Assembly (NCBI GenBank): GCA_006384855.1 | Contig: VCJN01001730.1 | Location: 124,001 to 188,000, forward strand | Source of the DNA: Tetraselmis striata | Lineage: Eukaryota > Chlorophyta > Chlorodendrophyceae > Chlorodendrales > Chlorodendraceae | Length of the DNA stretch: 64,000 nucleotides | Direction of reading: 5' to 3' | Shown here: positions 9,830-20,800 of the stretch, piece by piece | Layout of the letters: the number at the start of each line of letters is the position of its first letter | Numbering within the stretch: the first letter of the stretch is position 1 | Translations under genes and position numbers: made by a program | The notes under the pieces: generated by a model | Seen by the model: only the letters and a program-made list of their open reading frames with translations | Database searches by the model: none | Told to the model about the DNA's origin: nothing

Positions 9830-11751
9830 GCCTAGGTGCTGGCGGCGGCAGTGTTGCCTGTAATATATCACCTAGACGTGATAAAATTGCAGCTGTCTGC
9901 TTTTGGGAATTGCTTAACTCTGTGAATCCCTGCATCATCTTAGTCTGTAGTTGCTCTGAGCTGTCAATCATGCCGCGCATGCCCTGTTTCAAATCTTTAA
10001 ACACCTCTGTCTGCTCCTGCCGCCTGTCCCTTTCCTCTGCCATAAATTCTCTCACTTCAATCATTTCTTGGTGCAGCTGCTCGTCCAGCTCCGCCGCCTT
10101 AGTGATTCTGGTGGTGCTGCTGCGGCTGGTGCGCTGTCGCTTGCGCCCTCCACTGCCACTGCCAGCGCCGCTCTCCCGGCATGCTTGCACAGCATCACTC
10201 CACTTTTGATTCCTCTCTGGAGTTGATGTTATGATCCTGCGCATAAGAAACACACATTTATGTTAGGTCTATATGTGTGTGTGTGTGTGTGTGCCTGTGT
10301 GAGTATTACGTATATATCTGTGTGAGTATAATGGCTGTGTGAGTAAATATGGGAGCGTACCTTTCATGCAGTGACCTAGATGCCGCCTCCGAAATCAGCA
10401 AGCCTACATACTTCAGCTTCTGTAGCTGCTGCTCCTGGCGCATGCCTTTGAGACGGCGCAGCTCCACCATGACGGTGTCACGGCGCTTTGCGCGGAACGC
10501 CGCCAACTCCTCCGGGCTGGTGTCCTTCCCCGGCACAGTACCTCCCTCACCAACCTTAAGGTTGTAAGGGAAGTGGGCCAGGGACTCCAGCCTCTCCATG
10601 GTCTGCAGCATCTCCTCGCTGCCGCTGTTGCTGCTGCCGCCGCTGCCGGCCTGCTGCTGCAATATGTTGTGTGCCACCAGCACGGGCAAGTCCCTCTCCA
10701 CCACCATCTCCTTCAGCTCTGTCATGTGCTGGCAGTCCATCGCGCACCAGGGCTCTGGCAGCTCTGTGTCTGCCGCTGACAGCAGTGGCAAGGTGTGGAA
10801 GGACTCACCATCACTGCAGAGCCGAAGCAGTCGCTGCTCTGTGGCTGTCAGCTCCAGCACCTGATCCAGCTCTGGCAGCTCCCCCTCATCACCTTGGGAG
10901 GGCTCCCACTCAGCCTCCTCCCCATTGCTGGGCGCGTTGCTGCGGCCCTCCGGGCGCATGCTTTCCAGAGTCTCCTTCCTGTTGCCCGTGGCGGTAGCCA
11001 GCCTGCGCAGCAGCAGAAGAAGCGAACTCGGTGGCTGCTAAACACAAAAAAAATATACAGAAACATATGTTTCTTTTATCGACGGCCAGCAGCAGGTAGC
11101 TTACCTCTCCGCTGCTCGCCCCCCCTTCTCCTTGCGGTTGTCCGCCCGGGCAGCCTTGTCGCGGTCGTTCTTCCGGTTGCTCTCCCTGGTTTCTTTCGCC
11201 GCCAGCGCCTCGTCCAGGCCGAGCAGCAGCGGGCGGTACTCCTCGACGACCTCCACTGTGACCTCATCGGGGCACAGCGGGTCGTCCTCGTCGCACTCGG
11301 CGTCCACCCAGCCCAACAGTAGCAGATACTCGTGGATGCTGTTCCAGACTGCGTAGCCGGCCTGCCCTTTTCGCAGCGGCGAGTCGTCCCGCTGCTGTTT
11401 AAGCGCTGCCTGCCACTGGCTGTCGTTCATGGCGTCCTTGCGCGCCTCGCCAGCGCGCCAGGTCTCCACCATCTGCTGCAGCCGCTGCAGCAGCGACCGC
11501 CCCGAAGGGAGCTCCTCCGTGTGCGGAGGGCAGTCTTCCTTGAGCGCGTCGTACAGGCGAGCCTCCATAGCTAGCTTCTTGCCGTGTGGGTTGGTGTCGC
11601 GCCAGTGCGCAGCAACCTTGGCACGATCCGCGGCGGTCAGCAGCGCCGCGATCCACAGGACGTCCGACTGCCAACGCCGTTTCCACACGTGGGACGCACC
11701 CTGAGCGCTCTCCTTCTTTACGTCTGCCGTCTCCTGAGTGGATTCCGCCAT
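9822..11751 (-). CDS. Harbinger accessory protein, candidate DNA-binding partner of the transposase
   Basis: Three exons with matching phases: 11751-11105, 11002-10361, 10236-9822; the predicted protein is 567 aa. The first exon (start MAESTQE) has a Trp-containing helical region (VWKRRWQSDVLWIAALL) followed by an acidic stretch and a KxxRDKAARA-type basic tail. The middle exon is acidic and Gln-rich. The last exon has a basic patch (GGRKRQRTSRSS) and a long amphipathic, coiled-coil-like tail (from ELDEQLHQEMIEVREF to SEQLQTKM). PIF/Harbinger elements normally carry a Myb/SANT-like second gene needed for transposition. I infer that role from position and domain order; a canonical Myb motif is not clear. 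TAA stop at 9824-9822. Confidence 0.75.
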
Positions 11752-12014
11752 GGTGGTGCCGGGTTTTGCTGCGGTGACTGGGGGAGAGGCGGGGAGCTGC
11801 GAGCAGTTTTGAAATGGCGCAGGCGCCGGCGGAGTCCCGGCAGGTGGTGACCGGGTACGGGATCCACCCGTACCCGTATCCGCGACTACCCAGATCACGG
11901 TCAAACTCAGACGTTGCAGAAGTAGTCGCTCGTTGCAGTTTCAGCCAAAATGCAACGCCGCGAGCGTTGCATTTTGGTGCGTACGCGGGCGTACGGCTGA
12001 CGTGTACCGCGTAT

Positions 12015-12053
12015 CGTTGCAATATGGCGTTGCAATTTGACGCGGGAACCCCC
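12015..12053 (-). repeat. Harbinger right terminal inverted repeat
   Basis: Exact inverse of 8452-8490, followed by TAATA. Confidence 0.95.
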
Positions 12054-12096
12054 TAATAGGATATAAATAAAATGATAGGATATAAATATAATGATA

Positions 12097-12257
12097 AGCG
12101 ACTTCATCGTGGTTCCCTTGGCTCCTGACTTCTTGGCTCCCCGGCCTCCTGCTCGACCTTGGTTTCAGGCTTTAAAAGTCTCTCTTTTGCTGGCAACCTT
12201 TCATAGTTGCTGTTAGTTATGTGCATTTTTGAAAGCCCTGATGTATTAATAAAAAGT
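12097..12257 (+). mobile_element. Very short 5'-truncated non-LTR retrotransposon copy (3' tail only)
   Basis: 161 bp matching the 3' untranslated tail of the degenerate element at 55.6-59.6 kb (shared CTCTCTTTTGCTG, CAACCTTTCATAGTTGCTG, AAAGCCCTGATGTA). It is flanked by an 11-bp direct repeat ATATAATGATA (12086-12096 and 12258-12268), read as a target-site duplication. Confidence 0.8.
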
Positions 12258-12410
12258 ATATAATGATAGGATTGTGTGTGTATGGGGGTGCATACGGGTA
12301 CTTTGCGTCGCTTGTAGTACCTGTACCGTCGCTCCACCCTCAATAGTTATCGTTATAAATCCCTATATTACTGATAAGGATTATCATCATATAAATAACA
12401 CTTGGTTGCT

Positions 12411-13508
12411 GCCAAGTGGCCCTGACACCAACCGCTTCCGAGGCCGCCTCTTACGCGCTGCGACAGCGTTCCTGGTGACTGATCCTCCAAGCGAGGGTCG
12501 CCTTGGTGAAGTCCGTGAGCGTTCTCCTGAGTACTACGACTCCATGTTCCGTGTTGCCGCTTGCCGCCCATTTGGCCTTCCGGCGGCTCCTGTCCTCTCC
12601 CTTGGCGAGCCATGCCCTTGTGCTTCTTGCTCCTTCTCGGTACAAGGTATGCTGGCCCGTTTTGAGGATGCTGGCGTGGAGTTCACTCCTTCAACTTGGG
12701 CGGTCGCATACGCTGATCACGTGGCACGTTGCTCTGGGGGCGTCTCCAATCACGCCGCACACGAGTGGGCCGCACATGGCCTTTCCGACATTTGCCACGA
12801 CGTGAAGTCCGCGCTGGGCGTGGGTGTCCAGATCCTCACGGACCCGTCGGTGCTTGTTTCTCTCCCGAAGGGCAGCGACGGCCGGCCGGCCGATGTTGGG
12901 CTTTTCGGATATGGCGGTATCCGCGGAAACACGGTTGCTATCGATACCACCATTGCCCCCATCCTCGGCGTGTCAAGCTCGGATCCAACGACTGCTTTGA
13001 GGGCTGCAGAGCGCCACAAAATCCAGAAGTATGACGAGGGTGTCCGAAACGCCACCGGCATGCTTCGCTTTGTTCCTTTCGCCGTTTCCGAGTTTGGCTC
13101 GCTGGCCCCGCACGCCGAGGCTTTCTTGGTGGAGCTCGCGAAAGCTAGCCACACACACCCTGGCCAAAAAATCGGCCAGCTCTTGTCTGCGTGGCGCCGC
13201 CGTTTCTCCTTGCTCATCAACATGGCACATGCAGACAACGTTCTTGGCGGGGTCGCGTCCGCGCGTGCGGCACGTGATGGTACTCCTGCGCCTGCGTCGC
13301 GTCGCTCGTCGGCATGTGTTGCTATGACCCCGGTCATTGGCTGCAAGCGTCCTCGCCGCGGCTGATAGCCTACCCCGGGGCGGGGGTCCCTTTGGTCCCT
13401 GTCTGCTAAGTGATTTCGTGGTTCCCTTGGCTCCTTCTTGGTTCTTGGCTCCCTGTCTTCCGGCTCGACCTTGGTTTCAGGCTTATGTCTCTCTTTTGCT
13501 GGCAACCT
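12411..13508 (+). pseudogene. 5'-truncated non-LTR retrotransposon, C-terminal part of the RT polyprotein
   Basis: Homologous to 58370-59540. An open frame runs to 13365 (TGA). It covers a Cys/His-containing region (CPCASC, ADHVARC) and a block with RPADVGLFGY and VAIDTTIAP, spaced like the PD...D core of a restriction-like endonuclease. A conserved tail follows (RFVPFAVSEFGSLAPHA, KIGQLLSAWRRRFS). There is no RT domain in this copy. The last ~100 bp repeat the family 3' UTR but stop before its end. Endonuclease class is inferred from motif spacing only. Confidence 0.65.
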
Positions 13509-13594
13509 ATCATATAAATATGCGTGATGACGATATAGTTTTAGTGTGTGAAATGTCATAGCGGGTACTTTAGTATTTATGCACGATGGAAAGT

Positions 13595-15114
13595 ACACCC
13601 CTACACATAAGTTTGGGGTCCCTTTTCGGCAGTCTCAAGACTTTAGAAGTCTAGGGTACCTGAACGTAGGGCATATGAGATGAAACCCTGGAATCTTAGA
13701 GGGTTTTATAAAACCTGCATGACGAGTGGCTCAGACCGAGGCTTAAAGACCTTTGACTAGGGAATCACGCTGCACTTGGTGCGTGGATGGGCGTCGCCTG
13801 CAACTGCACCAAAACCGGGGTCGGTATCACGCACACGCCGACGTGCGTGAATAGACAACCAAACGGCGGGATGGCCATGAACGCGTGAGGAAACACATTG
13901 GCGAGGGGCTCGGGTGCATTTGGTTGGGGTGCAGCCGTGTGGGCGGCGGCCAGTACATGTCGCGTTGCGATACTGGCATGGCATCAGTGTCGGCCACGCG
14001 CAGCAACACCCCCTTGGCTTTAAAACGCTATAACTTCTCAGGGTTTGCTCAGAAAAACTTTTTAAAAATACCACGCGATTCCTCGTTCAAATCTGCGTCA
14101 AAAACAATCTTCCATAATCAAAAATCGATTTTTTTGGTCCCCGAAAAAAATCCCCAAAGATGATCATCCAAGTTGCCCCTCACTGCCTCATGTGCCCACC
14201 CATATCGGGCTCGTGGCTTTGCGCCAAGTGCGTGTCTAAGCCCCATACTCAGTTGCGCGAGAGAGTTATGTATGTGGATGACCACGGACCACCAACACTT
14301 GGCATGTGCCACCTCCTAGCGATACACACATCTTCCAGCCAAAATGCCATTTTCCACAGCATTTTTCAAGGAATTTCATATGAGTCACAATCCACGCCTC
14401 TACCGCGCCACCCCGCCCACGAAACGGTGCAACTGGCATTCCACCACGCGCCCCCATAGTAGAGCATTGCCCTACACCAAGGGGGCCATCGAGCGCCTCT
14501 CCTACGTGCGTTCGCCACAGAAACAGCAGCATTTTCACCCCGAAACTGCTCCCCACAGTTGCCAACTTGTCGTTGGGGTGTCACGTCGTGCCTATAGCGA
14601 CATGCTTTCAGTGGCCTACACGCACGGTGTGTGCAACTTATGCCAAGGGCCGTATCCACCGAGTTTGGTGCGACGAGTGCCGCAATTTCCATAGGTTTGG
14701 ACGGTTGGCGCAACCCACAACTTTCTGGCGCCAACGCATCATGCACTGATTTCGCGTTTTTGAAAGGGCGCCCACAAATGGTCGTGTTGTCGCGCGGGTG
14801 GGTATAAAGCGCACAATAGGCGTTCGCCCGAACTATTCCCACTGTAGTTAGCATGTATGCACATGCAGCCGGCGTTATCCTCGCCCATGCATGCGCTTTG
14901 CGATCGAAAATGCAAAACCCGGACTTATGTGGAGGGGTGTGCGCCGCACCAAGCACGCTCGACGAGGTCGCAATAAGGCGTCTTGGGACAGTGAGCCCTT
15001 TCGAGCCCGTGGCTCGCATGTGGATGCGTCATAGGCATATGCAGCCAGTAGGAACATTGGGGTGATTCAAACATGCCGCGTCGGCCGTATATGGCCGAAT
15101 GACATATGGCCAAC
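13595..15114. repeat. 1,520-bp tandem repeat, unit 1 (complete)
   Basis: Begins ACACCCCTACACATAAG and is followed immediately by a second, nearly identical copy. It contains an A/T-rich island (around 14030-14155), a TATA-like GGGTATAAAG (about 14809) and no convincing gene. The longest frame (217 codons, minus, 14366-15019) looks like no family and is not kept at full length in unit 2. Confidence 0.92.
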
Positions 15115-16460
15115 ACACCCCTACACATAAGTTTGGGGTCCCTTTTCGGCAGTCTCAAGACTTTAGAAGTCTAGGGTACCTGAACGTAGGGCATATGAGA
15201 TGAAACCCTGGAATCTTAGAGGGTTTTATAAAACCTGCATGACGAGTGGCTCAGACCGAGGCTTAAAGACCTTTGACTAGGGAATCACGCTGCACTTGGT
15301 GCGTGGATGGGCGTCGCCTGCAACTGCACCAAAACCGGGGTCGGTATCACGCACACGCCGACGTGCGTGAATAGACAACCAAACGGCGGGATGGCCATGA
15401 ACGCGTGAGGAAACACATTGGCGAGGGGCTCGGGTGCATTTGGTTGGGGTGCAGCCGTGTGGGCGGCGGCCAGTACATGTCGCGTTGCGATACTGGCATG
15501 GCATCAGTGTCGGCCACGCGCAGCAACACCCCCTTGGCTTTAAAACGCTATAACTTCTCAGGGTTTGCTCAGAAAAACTTTTTAAAAATACCACGCGATT
15601 CCTCGTTCAAATCTGCGTCGAAAACAATCTTCCATAATCAAAAATCGATTTTTTTGGTCCCCGAAAAAAATCCCCAAAGATGATCATCCAAGTTGCCCCT
15701 CACTGCCTCATGTGCCCACCCATATCGGGCTCGTGGCTTTGCGCCAAGTGCGTGTCTAAGCCCCATACTCAGTTGCGCGAGAGAGTTATGTATGTGGATG
15801 ACCACGGACCACCAACACTTGGCATGTGCCACCTCCTAGCGATACACACATCTTCCAGCCAAAATGCCATTTTCCACAGCATTTTTCAAGGAATTTCATA
15901 TGAATCACAATCCACGCCTCTACCGCGCCACCCCGCCCACGAAACGGTGCAACTGGCATTCCACCACGCGCCCCCATAGTAGAGCATTGCCCTACACCAA
16001 GGGGGCCATCGAGCGCCTCTCCTACGTGCGTTCGCCACAGAAACAGCAGCATTTTCACCCCGAAACTGCTCCCCACAGTGGCCAACTTGTCGTTGGGGTG
16101 TCACGTCGTGCCTATAGCGACATGCTTTCAGTGGCCTACACGCACGGTGTGTGCAACTTATGCCAAGGGCCGTATCCACCGAGTTTGGTGCGACGAGTGC
16201 CGCAATTTCCATAGGTTTGGACGGTTGGCGCAACCCACAACTTTCTGGCGCCAACGCATCATGCACTGATTTCGCGTTTTTGAAAGGGCGCCCACAAATG
16301 GTCGTGTTGTCGCGCGGGTGGGTATAAAGCGCACAATAGGCGTTCGCCCGAACTATTCCCACTGTAGTTAGCATGTATGCACATGCAGCCGGCGTTATCC
16401 TCGCCCATGCATGCGCTTTGCGATCGAAAATGCAAAACCCGGACTTATGTGGAGGGGTGT
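15115..16460. repeat. 1,520-bp tandem repeat, unit 2 (truncated at 1,346 bp)
   Basis: Matches unit 1 base for base at offset 1,520 with only a few substitutions seen (near 15620, 15903 and 16080). It breaks off after GGACTTATGTGGAGGGGTGT at 16460, where unrelated AGCAGCAGAAGG sequence starts. Confidence 0.92.
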
Positions 16461-17055
16461 AGTAGCAGCAGAAGGCTACTTTCTCTGCTGCTACTGTAGG
16501 AGGTAGCAGCAGAAGGCGATATCAGGAAATCACTAAAAAAGGACGATCAGAAAGGTCCTCCCCTAAAGCGACTGCGAGGTACTCTAGAGGACTGTAGCCG
16601 TCTGTAGGAGGACTGTAGGACTCTGGGAGGTACAATTAAAAGGTAGTACCGGGTACTGTACAAGGATCACATGCACAGGACCAATGTAGGACACTCCTCC
16701 TGTAACTAAACCCATCACTGCTGACGCAGGAGTAGGTGAGGGGGCTACTACGCGGGTACGGCTGCGCTGCATCACATGTAGTCGCCAAACCCGCGCTCGT
16801 GCTCATACTTGTGGCTGACAATCACTACCGCAGACAATAGTGGCAAGGCTGGGCCCGTGTGCTGCAGGCGGTGCTGTTAAGCCCCCCCCCCCCCCCCCCC
16901 CCCCGCTTTCCGCAGCCCGCTAGGGGTTCGTCGGTGCTATATAGCTGCTACTCGTACCGCCCGCTGCGCTGGCTCCGCCGAAGCGCCAGCCTCCCACCGG
17001 TGCCAGCACGCACAGACTGCTGCGCTTTATTTCTGCGTTCCCACCCAACTCCGAG
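16461..17055. other. Intergenic region and 5' flank of the RPL18a-like gene
   Basis: Contains a dispersed repeat (16504-16560, second copy at 42248-42306), CTGTAGGAGG-rich microrepeats around 16590-16630, and a C-homopolymer at about 16879-16903 upstream of the gene. No ORF of note. Confidence 0.6.
16504..16560 (+). repeat. Dispersed repeat, copy 1
   Basis: TAGCAGCAGAAGGCGATATC then AGGAAATCAC, an A-run and ATCAGAAAGGTCCTC. The same order occurs at 42248-42306 with a few substitutions. Confidence 0.8.
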
Positions 17056-17823
17056 ATGGAGCTGCCGCCATATCCCAACCCGGCGCCTGGAACAGCAGTC
17101 GGGGCCCTAGATAGCAGCTACCCGCCAAACGGGCCGGCTTCGGCGGGGATCCCCTCGACGACAGCGGCGGGGCAGCAACACCCCCGTCCTCCACCGCCCG
17201 TGATGGGCTACCCCGTCACCTCGGCGCCAGCGCCAGGCGTGGCGTGGCCCAGCACCGCCGGCTACGCCCCGGCACACCAGCCTCCCCAATACTCGTACCA
17301 TCACTACGGGTACCTGCGCCCACACTACGTGGTACAGTGCCCCTGCGCCCACCCTTCCCGTCTGAGCAAGCATCGCGAGCGTGCGCTCCCCCGAGTGTTC
17401 GGCGTTACCCCACCCGCTGCTGCCGTCCCCACGCAGGTGACATACGCCGAGGACAACTACTGCCCGGTGCAGTGGGTGCTCTTCCTGGCCGGATGCGTGC
17501 TGACGCCCATCGTCTGCTGCGTAGGGGCGCTGCTGCCCGTGTGCGACCGGCGCTTCATGTCGGGGGCGGAGCGCTGCGGGTGAGTCATTGCCGCCTGCCG
17601 GGTCGCCTCACGCTCTTCTTCCCAGTGGCGGCTTAGCCCCCAACGGCCTCGGAACAAATCTCTGACCCTTGCCACACGTGTGTCTGGCTTCAGCTGGATA
17701 GCCAACCTCACGGGGTCGAGCCTCACGTTCATGCTAATAATTGCCATCATCGCGGTCGCTCGGTATGGCAGCATCAGCGCTGAGCAGGAGCCAAGACCAG
17801 CGTACCAAGGACGCGGGAACTGA
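17056..17823 (+). CDS. Proline-rich small membrane protein, RPL18a-like family
   Basis: Two exons, 17056-17579 and 17694-17823, joined in phase 2 through a GT-AG intron (donor GTGAGTC, acceptor GGCTTCAG); 217 aa. Residues 1-130 are Pro/Tyr-rich and probably cytosolic. The C-terminal 75 residues form two hydrophobic helices (VQWVLFLAGCVLTPIVCC and SSLTFMLIIAIIAVAR) around a short Cys/Arg-containing loop. This order, a Pro/Tyr-rich head then W-FLxGxxL-P-x-VGAxxxxC and a second helix, matches the plant 60S RPL18a-like membrane proteins. Those are named from weak similarity and are not ribosomal. The function is unknown. The gene structure is firm, the family call moderate. Confidence 0.65.
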
Positions 17824-18034
17824 CACGCGGAGAGCAGGGAGGGGGTGTCGGGGCATGCGGGGTAAGACTAGACACAACACGCCGCTTACAGCGTTTCAAC
17901 GGCGAGGAAGATGGCGCATGTCGCCGAGTCCTGCCCACGCGGCGCTTTATTGATACGAATAATTCATATATAATAGTGTACCTACACGGTCTCGCTGCTG
18001 TCTGAACTGGCTAGTAATCCCAACTGGTGAAGCT

Positions 18035-20353
18035 TCAGTGGATCTTGATGAAGCCGTGCTTGTCCAGCTGCTGGTAAAGCCACACCTCTCGCGCAAAGGG
18101 GTGCACCTTCTCGCGCCCCTTCTTGGGCCGCTCCCAGTCGTAGTAGTGCGGCCGCGAAAAGCGACCAAAGTAGTTGCTTGACTGGAAGCCATACAGGTGC
18201 ACCTGCACCGGGGGCACACGGACACGCGCGCCCGCAGCCATGCCGGCGTCAGCCGCCACGGCCTCGCCAGCCCCGTCCAAGCGTTGGCGGCACGGCCGGG
18301 AGCTCTGCGGGGCCGACAGTGATCCGCACCTGCTCGCACAGCTTCATGGCCATCACCACCCCGACCAGCCCGCTGGACGGCTTCTCCCCCGTCTGCTGCA
18401 CCCAGTCCCACGTATGGCACAGAAACTCGGGGTCCGTCATGTACGCCGGTCCGGTGCCCAGCCGTTCCCGGTCGTTGGCCTTGTGCCATTCCTTAATCTG
18501 CGGAGGCAGGCAGGCAGGCAGCTGGGTCAGCCGTGGCTCACCACCAACCACCATCGCACTCATCGGCTGCCAACAAGCCGACCGTGCTTCAGAACCGGTG
18601 CTTCCATGGGACCTGGCAGGCTGTGGCCGCTCACAAGAAGCTGATGAGTGCAGGCTGTGCTGCAGGGGGCGTGAATGGGACAGAGAGGGCGCCTGGGGCG
18701 CTGGCACGCCAGTGGGGGCTAAAGGAGGAGGGTGAGCCTGGGCGAGCGCGCGCAGCGGTTTGCGGCGGGGCAAGGGCAGGGAAGGCGCGCACGGCCTCGT
18801 GGTTGCGGATGGTCATGATGGTGGCCTCGCCGCCGTCCTTGGGCCAGCTGGCATCCGGGCTGTTGAGCAGTCGGATCGTGGTCTTGGACCCCACAAATTG
18901 TTCAAAACCTGCACACCAGCACCACGCCCTCACACCCAGCCGCGAGACCCCCCCCCCCCCCCCCCCCCAAACACACACTCCCCGCCCATCAGACGTACCC
19001 TGGACTTGGCAAGGCAGGCAGTCAACAGGCCCAGTGCATGGCAATGCCTCCCACCTGCAATCCTGGCGGCGTTGAAGCGCAGCACCGCGTCATGCTCGTC
19101 GATCTCTGCCCCCCGCTGGTCCTCCAGCAGGCTGCCGCTGTTGCCGACCACCGCGCAGCGCGGGAAGGCCTTGTCCGGCAGGGGGTCACCCTCCGGCAGC
19201 GCCTTGTCCAGCTTTTCCTGCATGGGGCCCGCGCCTCGCAATGTGTGGTAGCTGAGCAGCTTGACCACCTGTGTGGCGCCGGCATCCCGGCGGGTGGCTC
19301 AGCCAAGGTGGTCCTGGCAAACACCGAGGGCTCACAAGGAGGGGGTTGGAGGGGGCTCACGTTTGTGCCTCCGCAGGAGAAGGAGTTCTTGAGGTCCTTC
19401 TCATTGAAGCGATTTCGGTACAGCACGATCGGCACGCTCACCTCTTGCAGCCGCTGCACAAATTGCTGGAAGTGGCGACTGGAGCGGGTGGAGCTGGTGT
19501 TCCTGAAGCTGGAATCGACGCCGATGGACCTGTCCAGCTTCTTCAGCTCCTGGTGGCGCGGCCTAGCCGCGCTCAGCAGGGTCGTTTGGAGGCGCTGCCT
19601 CCGCTGTGAGTGGTGGGAATGAGGGAGAGGGGGGGGGGGGGGTGGGTGGGGGGGGGGCACCTTGACCATGTCGTCGATCTCGTTGCTGCGCCGGAATAGC
19701 CGCTTGATTTTGGGGGTGTACTGCATGAGGTGCGCGCGGTACGTGTTGGCGTTTGGGTCGATGTCGGAGGTGTAGAGGCAGATGAAGAGGCACAGGCTGC
19801 TCATCACCGCGGCCGCCATCAGCACGTAGAAGCCCACATCCAACACGCTGTGGCCGCACACATGGCAGGGCAGGGCAGGGTAGGGCAGCAGAGGTGTCAG
19901 CGGCAGCAGCGAGCGGGGTAGCGTCTGCTTCCTCAAAGCCCATCCGTCCATGCTGCCCTCCCGCCTCCTACTCCAGCCACCGTACAGTCGGCGGGCATGG
20001 CAGCACTCACACAGCCAGCACGCGCCGCAGCGATCGACGCCGGCTGTGGTCCTGTCCATGATGGTCACAACCGGGATCTCAGCCATACAGCGATGCACAA
20101 AAGGGGGTGGGGGGGGAGGGGGGGCGAAGGAGGGGAGGCAGCAACTGAAAGTGTGGTGATGGTGATGACAATGTTCATGCGTGTGTGTGTGTCTGGGAAA
20201 TGAGGGGGGGGGGGGGGCACCTTGGGGCTCAGCGAGCCCTGAAAGTGGAGGTGCAGGTGCACGTTCCGCATGATGCTGCTGCAGTCGCCTGGGCACGGAT
20301 TCCTCTTCAGGCGCTGCTCATGACCGCCCTGCCTTGCCCTACCTTACTCAACC
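18035..20353 (-). CDS. GT29 sialyltransferase-like type II membrane glycosyltransferase (5' end open)
   Basis: Exons on the minus strand: 20353 (start unresolved), 20313-20221, 20077-20013, 19847-19661, 19603-19361, 19268-19055, 18908-18793, 18497-18330, 18202-18035; all internal phases agree. A membrane anchor ([20 protein letters not shown]) precedes the catalytic part, as in Golgi type II enzymes. Sialylmotif L is clear ([11 protein letters not shown] to DAVLRFNAA, then [13 protein letters not shown] across an intron). Motif S follows ([22 protein letters not shown]), and a motif III/VS region with HYYDW and [10 protein letters not shown] ends the protein. GT29-like proteins occur in plants and algae, where sialic acid is mostly absent, so the acceptor is probably a different sugar. 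The N-terminal extension (from [15 protein letters not shown] to VDRCGACWL) is Cys-containing and unrecognised. The acceptor at 20078 and everything upstream of 20353 are uncertain. Confidence 0.85.
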
Positions 20354-20769
20354 TTGGCACCAGATGTCATACATCGGCGGGCAAACAGCGGCACAGTCAG
20401 CGATGGGTGCGTGCAAGACACCCTGCTGTGCGGCTGTTGCCGTTTAGCAACCCGGGCGATGACTGCGACCACTGCGTAACTGGCATCGGTATGCCGTGCC
20501 GGCCGTGCACCCTGTGCCCTGATCTGCTGAAGCCTGAGAGCTCCCCAGCAGGACAGTTAAAAAGGGCGTTGAATGAGAAAAGAGGGGGAGGGGTATGGCC
20601 GGTGAGAGTATGAACGCCAGTGCGGATTGGCACAGCTTCCAACTGACGCTGGCAGCTGCGACCAGGCCGGCGCGGGCGGCTGGTCTCTTCTGCGCTGGCG
20701 CCGCCCCTGACCGGGAAACAGACCATGAACACGGCCTCGAGATGGAGAATCGATACTATCCCCCCCCCC

Positions 20770-20800
<31 letters not shown>

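Larger units (their letters stand above)
8452..12053. mobile_element. Complete PIF/Harbinger-type DNA transposon (3.6 kb)
   Basis: The element is bounded by perfect 39-bp terminal inverted repeats beginning GGGGGTTCCCGCGTC (8452-8490 and 12015-12053). It is flanked on both sides by TAATA (8447-8451 and 12054-12058), which contains the TAA expected of a Harbinger target duplication. It encodes a DDE transposase (+) and a convergent three-exon accessory gene (-), the usual two-gene layout of PIF/Harbinger. Intact genes and identical TIRs suggest recent activity. Confidence 0.92.

Noticed and set aside
14366..15019. 217-codon minus-strand frame in the tandem repeat unit, shorter in unit 2
   Set aside because: No family features; conservation between units is explained by the recent duplication.
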